Positions 35,134 to 45,450 of a stretch of 64,000 nucleotides of DNA are shown piece after piece. The notes under the pieces are model-generated. The model was given only the letters and a program-made list of their open reading frames with translations. It did no database searches and was not told the DNA's origin. This DNA comes from Apoda limacodes (taxonomy: Eukaryota > Arthropoda > Insecta > Lepidoptera > Limacodidae): NCBI GenBank assembly GCA_946406115.1, contig OX291549.1:18499901-18563900 (forward strand), given 5' to 3'. How positions within the stretch are numbered: position 1 is the first letter of the stretch; each line of letters begins with the position of its first letter. The translations under genes were made by a program, and so were the position numbers.

Positions 35134-36063
35134 TAGGGAATGCAATCCCGCAAGATAATTTTAATCCAGGTATTTGCGGGACTAAACCATCTTGGTCCCG
35201 CTGGATCCAGGTATTTGCGAGATCCAGCAGGGTGGACTTAGAACTCTCCATTCAATCATAATAATAAAGACATAACCGACTTAGTTGTCATAGATCTAAT
35301 TTTGATATAAATAAAACAATTTATTACCATTAATTTGATAGAATTAGACGATTTTGGTAAGTTATAGCCCCCGGCTTAAAAAAGATCTCGTAAATCCGAG
35401 GAGGTGCAAAAAACTCGGAATGGAAAACCATCTTTTTGACACCATGCGTGCTGTTTTCGCTTGAAAAGTGGTCAGTAATTTTATGCTTCTTTACCGAGAT
35501 GCTCGAGGTCGAGGTTGATGGTTGAGGTTGAGGTCTAGACTGAGCCGATGTCGACGAACTGGACGTCGATGCAATTGTAGAAGCGGCAGCACTTTCGCCC
35601 CCATCTGGTGCTCTTGTTGTGTCGATTTTGTGTTTTGACTTTAAATGAACGTGTAGACCTTTTGTCGAACGTCCCCTCGTTTTAATTATTGATTTACACA
35701 ACTTATATTTTGCAGTTTGTGAATCTTCTGCCTTTTAAAAGAACTTCCATACAGGAATAATACCACAAAAGGCCTTATACACTGTTTCCGACATTATTGC
35801 ATGTAAAAAACTTAGCAAGGTCAGTTCACTTTGATTTGCCTAACGAAAACAATCAATATTTAATGAATAAATCACTACGTTGCTGTATAATTAAAATTGT
35901 AACTGACAAACTTAAGTGAAACAAAAAAGAGAGGTCAATGCTTCTTTTGTAATCCCGCCAGTCCAGCGGGATCCCGCAAAATTTTCGACCGAGATTAGTC
36001 CAGCAAAATGTATGCGGGATCCCGGTATTTCGGGATCCAGGTATCCCGGGATTGCATTCCCTA
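35134..36063 (-). mobile_element. Non-autonomous hAT element with 8-bp target-site duplication
   Basis: TAGGGAATGCAATCCCG at 35134-35150 is repeated inverted at 36047-36063. CTGTGAAC flanks both ends (35126-35133 and 36064-36071) and fits the hAT preference nTnnnnAn. Subterminal motifs 'gggatcc' and 'cccgctggatcc' recur near both ends. The 930-bp element is far shorter than an autonomous hAT; it keeps only the start of a transposase gene. Confidence 0.95.
35330..35794 (-). pseudogene. hAT transposase N-terminus (BED zinc finger), truncated
   Basis: Minus strand from an ATG at about 35794: MSETVYKAFCGIIPVWKFF, one stop, then KAEDSQTAKYKLCKSIIKTR and GRSTKGLHVHLKSKHKI. This is a BED-type zinc finger (WkFF...C..C...Tkg.H.HL...H) as found at the N-terminus of hAT transposases; the first cysteine is replaced by tyrosine. 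A low-complexity Ser/Thr/Ala linker follows, then unrelated sequence to a stop at 35330. The catalytic core and dimerisation domain are absent. It lies inside the TIRs above. Confidence 0.85.
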
Positions 36064-38051
36064 CTGTGAACCGATTTGCAAGAAATTTTGGGATAAGGAT
36101 CATCTTACCCTTAACTTCAAAAGTGAAAATGATCTGAACTCCGCACCCGCCCTAGGGGTGGTTGCCACCCCTTCTCGGTGGTGTAGATATTTTTTTTGCC
36201 TAATTTTAAGAAAAAAATGTTCTGCAAAGTTTTTTAAAAAACACATTACTTTTCAAGTTATTGGCAATTAAGAATCGGAATTTTTCCCGTTTTTCATCGG
36301 TTTTTTGCAAATATCTCCAAAAATATGCATTTGAACGAAAATTTTATAATAAACAAAACTGTAGCAGGTAAAAAACTGGACAAATCCGTTTTTTATAAAG
36401 TGTTCTAAGTGCCATATTAAGCTAAATGTTAAAGATCAAAGCCGTTTTTTATTTTGTCTGAAATTTAATCGATGTATTCAATGCCATCTAGCGGCGAGCA
36501 GATACATTTTATGTATTCTAATGAAATAGTGCTTGAAATAAGCTTTTAAACGAGCACTGCTAAAAGTCTTTTGCACGTAAAATTAGTGAGCTGTAATGCA
36601 AAGAATACGATTTTAAAAAAATTTCGATTTTTTACAACAACCACCTTCTTTTCATTATATCTCAAAAATGATGAAAGATACGTATAAATGTATGATAATA
36701 AAAAATGTAGGTCTTTTCTGACAAAAAACTTGTTATTTTCTTTTCTGTGACACAAAAATTGACGGAGATATGATTGTTTAAATAGCGCGCGGCAGCGCAA
36801 TCACAGTCTCCCTCGAGCCCTTTGACCCTTCACAGTTTTAAAATAAAAGGTTTTTCACTATATATTGTAGTGAAAAAAATTGTAGCTCTTTTAATAAGCT
36901 TTAAAATAGTTTTTTATAAGTTGTGATAGCATCAAAATTTAAGGAGTTATGGTCCAAAAACTAATCGTATTTTTTTCTACTAATTATATTTAAGAATATT
37001 TGGAGCAAAGTGAAAGTACACAGTAAAAGAGACCCAAAACTATTGTCTTATGTATATATACATGGCATGAATACATACCAACGTTCATATATTGAGTGAT
37101 GAAGGATAATGTTTTTTTTTTATAAAATTAAATGAAAATTATGACTTTGTGTTTTTTAAGGTTTATTATGCATTGTCATGCTCTTGTTGCAGAATTTTGT
37201 AAAATGTATTACTAATTCAATCTGGTGCAGTTTTCGACAACTTATAAGCTTATATATTATTCAATAAATATTTAAGCTTAAGATTTCTTACTCTATAATT
37301 AAATTATTTTTAAATTTGTAATCATATATATTTACTGTTTTAATTTAGGGGTAGTTTTAAGGGTTGAAAAGCTTGAGAATATGATAATCATTTACGAGAA
37401 TGTGGAATAACATTTAAATCCTTTTCATTTCATCAAAAGAATTTTTTTTAAACAATTTTTTATCAAGGGGTTATTTTTAAGGGTCGAAAGGGGGTAAAAA
37501 TTCGATAATTAAGATTGAGAACATCAAATATTATTTACTCTATACTTAAATCTTTATATGTCATATCAAAGTATTTTTTTGTGATTTTTTCAATTTAGGG
37601 GTTGTTTGCAAGGGTTGTAAGGTTTTCAAGTGGTTGAAAATGATTTTTTTATGAGGTAATTGTGTTACAAAACTCTTTACAATTTCACCCCTTAACACGT
37701 TTTCTAGCGATAAATGGCTGAATGTAAATTTTTCCATTAAGGGGTTGTTTACACCCCTTAAAAAATAATAGGCGGAGCTCAGATCATTTACATTTTTGAA
37801 GTTTAGGGTAAGATGAGCTTAATTCCAAAATTTCATGCAAATCGGTTCACAGTTAAAAAAATCGGAGGTAAGACCCTATTTTTCGCTTCAATGACTGCAC
37901 TACTGGTCCAAGTCATTATTTCCCTAACTGAAAAATGTTTGAGGAAAAGTGTGGCGAATCTTTTTTTTTTCTTTGATCAACTCCCCGATATTTGAATCAG
38001 CTCTTACATAATTAAAGTGACCTTGGAGTCTGTTGAGTCGGTTTTAGTTGA

Positions 38052-38727
38052 AAGGAGTGCTTCGTGAGGTACTACCCACCGGAGTTGGGCAACGATCTGT
38101 CAGAACTACGATTTGGTTCCTCGGATAAGCAAACGTCGCTTGGCTCCACGGACTCCCGATCGTGCCTGCGCATTAAGATTGTCTTATGCCGTTCTTATCG
38201 CGAGCTACGATAGACGCACGGTCGTAAGGTAGAGACGTTGAGATATGATGTATTACGTAAAGGCACTTACTGCTGCACTCAGAAACGTCCTCTCATTATA
38301 ATTGTTACTTAAGAAAAACCTGTAATACTTTTGTCGATACGAATAAGGACAATTATGGAATGAACGAAAATCATAATTGTTGATTTGTGTCTCTGAGTTC
38401 CGCAGTTAGTACTAAATATTTTTACCGGTAGTAGTTAGTACTAAATTTTTTTTCTATCGGGACGCTTACTTTTTTGCGCAAACATTATCGAATGGATACT
38501 CCGATGATTTTTGCGGCTCACGGAGCTGTTGCGGATATCGTTTTTCATCCGAATTCTAGCGCTAAATTACTATTGCCCCATAATATCGCCAGAAAACCCG
38601 ACGAGATGAAAGCTTTCGGCGAAGCGGAGAAGGAGCGCAGAAGAGAATGATAACCGAGAAATATGACAGGCTACTGCGGCGGGCTATGGAAAACTTTCAT
38701 CTTGAGGTGCATTGCATTTTGGACTAA
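38052..38727 (+). pseudogene. Unrecognised coding-like sequence, broken
   Basis: Two stretches look protein-coding by composition. 38052-38213 reads KECFVRYYPPELGNDLSELR then FGSSDKQTSLGSTDSRS. 38492-38650 reads MDTPMIFAAHGAVADIVFHP then LLLPHNIARKPDEMKAF and GEAEKERRRE; after a frame change EKYDRLLRRAMENFHLEVH follows to a stop at 38727. GC content is higher than around it. I recognise no family; it could be exons of a decayed host gene or an unknown TE protein. The strand and joins are inferred. Confidence 0.3.
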
Positions 38728-38839
38728 ATATTTATAAAATATTTTCCTGGGTTTATTATTTCTCAGGATTTTTTAACTGTTATTTAAAGCGCCATCTGTG
38801 GTTCAAGATATGAACTACGCGCCAAGCGAGCCATTACAA

Positions 38840-39180
38840 GTTTTAACTTCAGCCAAAACTTTTTAATTCATCAATTCTCTGGATCTAGATATATATACAT
38901 ATAGCAGTGGCGTTGTGTTCTCTTCTATTTCTACCATTTCAATTGTGTTTTCTTACTAGCGGTGGCGTTCTCTATACTTCTATTCCCGCCAATTTGTGTT
39001 TTGGTGAGTTTATTTATTTTTTATATTTTCATTTATTTGCTCGCAAATGTGATGAAAAATATTATGTGTAACACGGGCGGTTCAGAAATTACAAACTCGA
39101 GTCATTAAAGCCTTCGGGCTTAGGCTTCTAAATAACAGCTCGATAATAATTTTCTTACCACTCTTAATACACCATGTACT
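38840..39180 (+). repeat. Dispersed repeat C, copy 2
   Basis: Matches 25185-25465: 'ccattacaagttttaacttc', 'gctcgcaaatgtgatgaaaa', 'aacacgggcgg', 'cattaaagccttcgggctta', 'cttaatacaccatgtac'. Confidence 0.65.
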
Positions 39181-39203
39181 TAAGTCACATCAAAAAACAT
39201 ATA

Positions 39204-39786
39204 AGGTACCTGCGGGTAATAAGGCCTGTCGGCTAATAAGGCCGACGCCCTAAATTTTTAAATAAGAAAGTGCAAAAAATATCACAATGTGGGTAACAAT
39301 CATAAAATGTTATATAGTCTAAGAAATGAGAAAGAAAAATCAAAATATTATCATAGATCTTCAACAAAAAAAATGATTTTGTATAGTGCGAGTAACGTGC
39401 AGCATCCAATTTTTTACATTGCTCGGAAGATTATTGATTTCTTTGGTAAAACACATTTGTATTTTACTTTTTTAGCGCCAGTTTCTTTCACTTTAAATAT
39501 CAAAGCGTAATTCCAAGAGTCATCACAGGATCAAATAAAATGTAACTAAGCAATTCTGTTATTTATTGAAACATAGGCCTTATTACACTCTTAAGGCCAT
39601 ATTTCCCGCACCTATCTCGATTTCTTTGAATTCGTTTAAAAATTTAAAATAAAAATATATTTTTCTTCCGAGAAACTGCAGTTCCGTCATAACAATACAA
39701 AAAATGTTACGGAGTTTGGAAAGACTAAATTATTGATTGAATAAATAAATTTGAAATTACATAGGCCTTATTACCCACAGGTACCT
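39204..39786. mobile_element. 583-bp MITE-like element with ~25-bp TIRs and TA duplication
   Basis: AGGTACCTGCGGGTAATAAG at the left matches the inverted right end AGGTACCTGTGGGTAATAAG, one mismatch in 20, and both ends are flanked by TA. AGGCCTTATTA-type motifs recur inside (about 39573). A 73-codon plus frame inside has no known motif. It sits beside repeat C and splits off the 'ggtcacagtcc.agccacagg' phrase that also occurs at 40556. Confidence 0.75.
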
Positions 39787-39849
39787 TAGGTCACAGTCCT
39801 AGCCACAGGTGCTGAATGAAACAAATTTAAATATCATTCGTGCATACAC

Positions 39850-40080
39850 CCTGTCTTTACTTCTTTTTCCGCCAATTTGTGTTTTGGTGAGTTTATTTAT
39901 ATTTTCACCTTACATTTTATTTATTTACTTGCAAATGTGATGAAAAATATTGTGTGTAACACGGGCGGTACAGAAATTACAATCTCGAGACATTAAAGCC
40001 TTCGGGCTAAGGCTTCTAAATAGCACCTCGTTAATTATTTGCTCCTTACCACTCTTAATACATCATGTACTATTATGTCA
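39850..40080 (+). repeat. Dispersed repeat C, copy 3 (partial)
   Basis: Contains the second half of repeat C from 'cgccaatttgtgttttggtg' through 'cattaaagccttcgggcta'. Confidence 0.65.
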
Positions 40081-40339
40081 CAAAAAACCTAAAGGTTTAA
40101 AGGTTTTTTTGTAACTAAATAATTTCATTCATTAATGTCTGTGCGTGTGTGTGTACGTATGTATGTATGTATGTAGACATATTTTGGCTTTCGATTCCTC
40201 AATAACAACTGGACCGAATCGTTCTGATGACATATCAATCGATACGCCACGTCATGACTTAGATCTGAAAGGAGTCTGAAATTAATCGGTCCAGCGGTTC
40301 GTTTTTTATCCGTAAAAAACTGACTTTTTTATGCACGCA

Positions 40340-40750
40340 ACATAAATTTCATGTATAATTTAATGTATCGAGGGGTAGTAAAGGGTTTTCGAGGGTGCTG
40401 ATTTCGAATTTTTTATTAGTTTTTTAAAATTCAAAATGGCGGATCCAATGTGACGTAATTTTTTTTTTGTAAAAGAATTTTTCCCAAGAGAAGTTGCATG
40501 TACGGTACTTGCTGCCGAACCAATTTTTATAAAATTAATGCTTCAGTAGAATATAAGGTCACAGTCCCAGCCACAGGTGCTGAATGAAACCAATTTCAAG
40601 ATCATTCGTGCAAACACCCTGTTATTAAGTTAACCCGAACTCGGGTTGGGTCTAAAAGTCTTTAGAAGTGTTTTATTACAAAATGTTGTACAAAGGAAGC
40701 TCGACATTGTATTGCAATCTTATTACTGTTTGACTGTCAATATGTACATA
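40340..40750 (+). repeat. Dispersed repeat D, copy 1
   Basis: 'gaaaccaatttcaagatcat', 'aaagtctttagaagtg' and 'attgcaatcttattactg' recur in order at 43785-44250. A tetranucleotide run (GTAT)n lies just upstream at 40157-40175. Confidence 0.5.
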
Positions 40751-40989
40751 TGTATATTTTCGATGCGGATATTAAAATTTAAGGTATATACTACTGACGG
40801 GACAAATTGTAGATATAATAGTTACGGTCAAATGCTTAATATTAGGATTTTTTTGGACGTTTTAATACAACTTTCAATTTTAAATAACAATGACTAATAT
40901 GCCTTCTTTTGTTTACGATTTAGATCATTCTTTACTGGCCGATATTAGAGTAAAAGAAGGTTGTATTATGGAAATGTTACAAGCGTCCA

Positions 40990-41055
40990 TAGGCTAAGGT
41001 GACCGCTTACCATCAGGCGGACCGTCGGCTTGTTTGCCGATTTTTCATATATAAT
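40990..41055 (+). mobile_element. LINE tail scrap (AAGGTGG family), plus strand
   Basis: 'gcgtccataggctaaggtga' followed by 'ccgcttaccatcaggcggac' and 'cttgtttgcc': the end of the ORF2 and 3' UTR described at 45451, in plus orientation. Confidence 0.8.
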
Positions 41056-41254
41056 ATTTAATTTATTTTTTAACATTTAAAAAAAATAAATTACCTACTG
41101 TTCTATTATTTTTACTTAGGATAGGAATTATTGGAAATCTCTTTCTAGACTTTCAATCTTAGTGACACATTGTTCACAGTAGGTGTAGGTACAATTATTT
41201 TGAAAAATAGGTATCATACGGCAAATTTTTAAATAGGTATGTATTCATTATAAA

Positions 41255-41480
41255 AATCCATACTAATATTATAAATGCGAAAGTAAATCTGTCTGTTTGT
41301 ACCTCTTCACGCTTAAACATCTGTACTGATCAAGATGAAATTTAGCATGGAGATAGTTTGACTACCGAGAAAGGACATAGGCTACTTGAAAACGTCAAGT
41401 GTGAGTCGGTTTTTTTTCTATAAGTGTGGAGTTGTCGTTTAAATCCTACACCGATAACGCGGGCAAAAGCTAGTATTATA
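41255..41480 (+). mobile_element. Helitron-like element copy ending CAAAAGCTAGT
   Basis: Starts 'atactaatattataaatgcg', includes 'ggagatagtttgac' and 'aggacataggctac', and ends 'gcgggcaaaagctagta' at about 41474. Confidence 0.7.
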
Positions 41481-41756
41481 TAAGTGTAACGTACTCATGA
41501 TCCTGTCTGATCGAGGGTCAATAATTTGCAAATCAAATGGTTACACTTTTAATTTTATTACCTACTATTATTTTGCACGCACTAGGCAGTGCTCTTTATA
41601 GGTATTACTAGCTGACCCGGGGAACCGTGTTTCTTTTTTTTAAACAACTGCCGCACCAACCTATTGTGAAAGGGTTGTACTAATTCAGAAACCTTCCCCG
41701 ACATGTGCATAACAACTTATCAAAATTTCATTAAAATCAGTTTACCCTCAGACTCG

Positions 41757-41975
41757 CACTTGACTGTTTTTTTCTTTTATAAAAACCTTGCCATAACACT
41801 ATTAAACACAAAAAAAAAAATCCGAATTGGTCCAGCCGTCTTCGAGTTTTCCTTAGTGCGCGAGTTGGTCTCGCACTTGACCGTTTTTTTCTTTCATAAA
41901 AACCTTGCTCTAACACTAATAAACACAACAAAAAAAATTACACGAATTGGTCCAGCCGTCTTCGAGTTTCTACCT
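41757..41975. repeat. Tandem duplication, ~118-bp unit
   Basis: 'cgcacttgactgtttttttc ... ttggtccagccgtcttcgag' at about 41755-41849 is repeated with small changes at 41873-41970. Confidence 0.8.
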
Positions 41976-42597
41976 ACCTATATAGTTAAAGGTCAAAAAA
42001 ATCTAATCAACTTGCTGCGCAAGGAAACATGAAACAGTGATATTTTCGTAATTGTTTCCTTAGGTAGCTACCTACTTACGTCTAACGCAATACAAGTGAA
42101 GCTTCGCTCACGGATGGCCCGCGACTGATTTTGGCTGCTACTTCGCCTCGCCTCCTCCGTCTCAAGCCCCCCGTGTTTGTCAAGAGAGCTAGCATCATGA
42201 TAGAATTCGATTTTTGCAAATGATTTGACTAATGATTTTTGTGTTTCGAATTATTGTGTTTATTCATTTAATTTAGTAAGAATGACAGTAAAGTTTTTTT
42301 ATTTAGAAAATTTATTATATTATCTGGATCTGTGGTGCTTTAAAATTCTCGGAAACGTTTTTATTATAGTGTATAATAAGCACGAAGTTGCAGCTGTTTT
42401 GACCATAAATTACAAGTTTTTGCACTGTAATAATTTAAGAAATACTCAATTTAACGTAAAACTGAAACACCACAGACCTAGATATTAGTTGTCTGGTCTT
42501 GTTAAAACAAAAAACATTGAGTTTGAGGGATTGATATTCATCAGAGGAGAAAAATCCTGTTGTATGGAGCGCGCTGCAAATCCGATACTCTGAGTAA
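41976..42597. other. No gene seen
   Basis: Frame 42225-42488 is hydrophobic but has no family motif. Confidence 0.5.
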
Positions 42598-43092
42598 TAG
42601 TCGGAAAACTGCGTAGTATTTTCTCGTCCTTAATACCCCAGTGCTTGAAGACAAAAATCTTCAACCAGTGTGTGTTGCCAGTGATGACTTACGGCACTGA
42701 GACGCTAAGTATAGGCCTTATACGAGAGCTCAAGGTTGCTCAGCGGGCGATGGAAAGAGCTATGCTTGGAGTTACCCTACGTGATCAAATCAGGAATGAG
42801 GAAATCCGTAGTAGAACTAAAGTCGCCGACATAGCTCACCGAATCGCAAAGCTGAAGTGGCTATGGGCAGGGCACATAGCTCGAAGAACTGATGGCCGAT
42901 GGGGGAAGAAGGTTCTCGAGTGGCGACCACGAACCGGAAAGTGCAGTGTAGGACGGCCCCCCGCTAGATGGACAGATGACCTTGTAAAGGCAGCGGGCAG
43001 CCGTTGGTTACAGGCGGCACAGAGTCGCACGCTGTGGAGAAAGTTAGGTGAGGCCTATGTCCAGCAGTGGACGTCAGTGAGCTGATTTGATA
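42598..43092 (+). pseudogene. RTE-clade LINE 3' end, 5'-truncated but open
   Basis: From about 42603 the frame reads GKLRSIFSSLIPQCLKTKIF, NQCVLPVMTYGTET, then KVAQRAMERAMLGVTLRDQI, IAHRIAKLKWLWAGHIARR, WRPRTGKCSVGRPPARWTDD and GEAYVQQWTSVS, ending at a stop at 43085. It is the same family as 21076-23050 but has no internal stop over 160 codons, so it is younger. Two residues of the usual ETWSLT box are altered (ETLSIG). Confidence 0.9.
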
Positions 43093-43784
43093 TGTTGAGT
43101 CGACCAACGTAAAAATGTTGTCGGATAAGTAAAAATTTCGAATAAATTTCATCGATCCTACCTAGATGAAGTTGGTACTTGTGTGTTTTACACACATACA
43201 GGTATTAACTATAAGTTTATGAACCACGTAATTAGCTGTTACTAATTTTTTTATACTCCTAGACTACGAGTACTAGCACCGAGTACTTGAAATAGTTTCT
43301 TAAATTTACAAATTAATATAAAACATACACACCATGGGTGTTATACCTCACATACGCATACACACACACGTATTTTATTTCTGTTAGTCACTCTGTTACC
43401 GTCAAAATTTATGTATATTTTTATAACTATTTGTGTTACTTAACGAATAAATAATGAAATATTTTGTTTATTTATGAACTTAGTTTGTTTTTGGATTATA
43501 AATTTTAGTAAACCTTGATTGAAACGTTTCTGACCTATAACTTAAATACAAAAAAAAATTTTTTTACTTTTATTATTTTTTTCATATAATCCCAAGGAGA
43601 AATCCTAATCTTCATTAAAAATGTTTGAGGTTTTGATTTGATTTAGAAGCTATCAGAGTATTATTATATATTGTATATATTATATATACAGAATTTTATT
43701 TAAATAAAAGGGCAATTGATTCAATGTAACCCAGCTTTGGGTCACAATAGATCACGTATATAAATATTGGTCACATTTACATAC
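43093..43784. other. No gene seen; AT palindromic patch at ~43660-43690
   Basis: Contains 'gtatatattatatatac', a short AT palindrome, and otherwise anonymous sequence. Confidence 0.5.
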
Positions 43785-44250
43785 TACATTAGAAAGTTGC
43801 TATCCTCGGATGTTCCTCGGGTTTTTTTTTTGGTAAACCTCATAGCGGCAATTTTAAAAATATTGCTTGGCGTATGTCGAGTTCCACCAAATTGCTTATT
43901 TCGTGAAGCTTTTATTTTATTTTACGGCATGTAATACTGAATATAAACGCGCAAATGTCTGATGATGACAAATTGATCAATTTTCAGCTTTCCTTTTTCA
44001 ATCAACAATAAAAAATAAGGCCTTTGAAATTGCGTAAAAATGACCCGACTTGGAGAAAATGACGGTATTGTCCTTGCCAAAGGCTTAGAACAAACCAATT
44101 TCAATATTATCCGAGCAAACTTCCAGAAATGAAGTTATGTCAAACCTTACTCAAGAAGTCTTTTTAAGTGCTTTGGCGTATAAAGGCCGCTCCTCATATT
44201 GCAATCTTAACAACTGCTTTGTATAAAACTCAAATATTATATCCAGATAT
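43785..44250 (+). repeat. Dispersed repeat D, copy 2
   Basis: Diverged copy of 40340-40750; shares 'aaaccaatttcaatattatc', 'aagtctttttaagtg' and 'tattgcaatctta'. Confidence 0.5.
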
Positions 44251-44394
44251 TGTGATTTATAATTGATGGTCATAATGCAAGGTACGTATAATTACGTAGG
44301 CTAAAGCAACATTGGCAAAATAAAAAAACCAAAATTGGTTGGTAGGTTAAATATTGTGAATTTGAATGAAAATGACACACTGGATTAACACAAA

Positions 44395-44997
44395 GGCTAC
44401 TTTTTATTACGAAAAATTTAAAAGTTCCCGCGAGAATAACTATAATCGAGCTTAAACGAACTTCAGCTGCAGCTTAGCTTGCTATAGCAAACTTCATTTA
44501 AACAATTAAGGAGTTCCTCGCCGATAACTACATTTAAGGCAGGTCGAGTCACTAGCAAAATTCATTAATTAGCAGCTATCCCATTCATATTACAAATGCG
44601 AAAGTTTGGATGTCTGGGTATTTGTTACTCAATCACGCTAAAACCACCGGACGGATCGGAAAACGCTGAATCGATTTAGATGAAATTGGTATGTAGAGAG
44701 TGACTCGGGGAAGTTCAAAAGTTTTTGCAGGAATAACTATAACGTATGTTACGCAATCCTGCCGCAACGGAGCATCCAACTGAGCTGAAATTTTACACAG
44801 AAATAGTTAAAGCTACGGAAAAGGACAAATGCCACTTTTAATCCCGGTTAAATTCAAAAGTGACCGCGGAAGCGAACGTCACGAACTTCACGAACAAGCC
44901 ATAACAAACTTCTTTAGTAAAATCAAGGAGTTGTCGTAAAAATCCTACGCCGAAAACCAAATTTAGGGCGGGCGGAACCGCTGGCAAAAGCTAGTAA
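44395..44997 (+). mobile_element. Helitron-like copies, the second ending CAAAAGCTAGT
   Basis: 44595-44997 runs from 'catattacaaatgcgaaagt' to 'cgctggcaaaagctagta'. It is preceded at 44395-44580 by a fragment of the same family in the opposite sense ('cccgcgagaataactataat'). Confidence 0.6.
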
Positions 44998-45450
44998 AAT
45001 ACAAAACGGAAAATAAACAGGGAATTAATTTCCTCTGTTGCTATCTGAAATATTAACATCATATTATGACAATAACAAGAAACTGAACCAGCGGTAATTT
45101 GTAAACTTTGTTGTTAGTTTACCCTCGCTTAATTGATTGTAACTTTTGAATAACCATGTCTGTACGAAACATTAATAAACCTTAATTAATACGAGTATAT
45201 TTAGGGGAGGCCGGGAAAAGTGGTGTTCACTGGGCAAAGTGAATAAGCTTATTTACCGGAAAGTTTAACTAGATATTGCTATAATCTCAAAGCAGCATCT
45301 TAGAACAAGCAGCTCCCGATGCTGTGAAAGTTAGAACAAACGCAGTATACATCGCGCGCAAGTTTTGTGAAGCAAAGACAATTTTTCAAAAGAGTATTTT
45401 TTTACGAGTTTCATTATTTTGTTATGTTATTAGGTGTTGCTTCATTATTA
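44998..45450. other. No gene; 'gggcaaagtg' repeat interrupted by the LINE
   Basis: Phrases 'actgggcaaagtgaat' (45230) and 'gataggggcaaagcggatag' (47130) lie on either side of the LINE at 45451-47025, suggesting it inserted into an older repeat. Confidence 0.4.

Larger units (their letters stand above)
35088..37900. mobile_element. Large palindromic DNA element with TA flanks, host of a nested hAT
   Basis: GTGCAGTCATTGAAGCG (35088-35104) is repeated inverted at 37884-37900, and both ends are flanked by TA. After a short diverged stretch the arms match again: left 'gaaccgatttgca' onward (from 36068) and right 37740-37860 inverted, down to 'aggggtggttgccacccc'/'aaggggtgt...acccctt'. Without the nested element it is about 1,875 bp. 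The core (36180-37740) has no convincing frame but holds degenerate direct repeats with 'aggggttgtttgcaagggtt' at about 37347, 37466 and 37597. Superfamily unknown; TA flanks suit a Tc1/mariner-type or similar MITE. Confidence 0.75.

Noticed and set aside
36170..37740. Short frames inside the palindromic element as a transposase
   Set aside because: All are short, on mixed strands, dominated by K/F/N, and show no DDE or HTH motif.
42225..42488. 87-codon hydrophobic frame
   Set aside because: Composition reflects AT-rich codons (F, L, I, N, K, Y); no helix pattern or motif matched a family.
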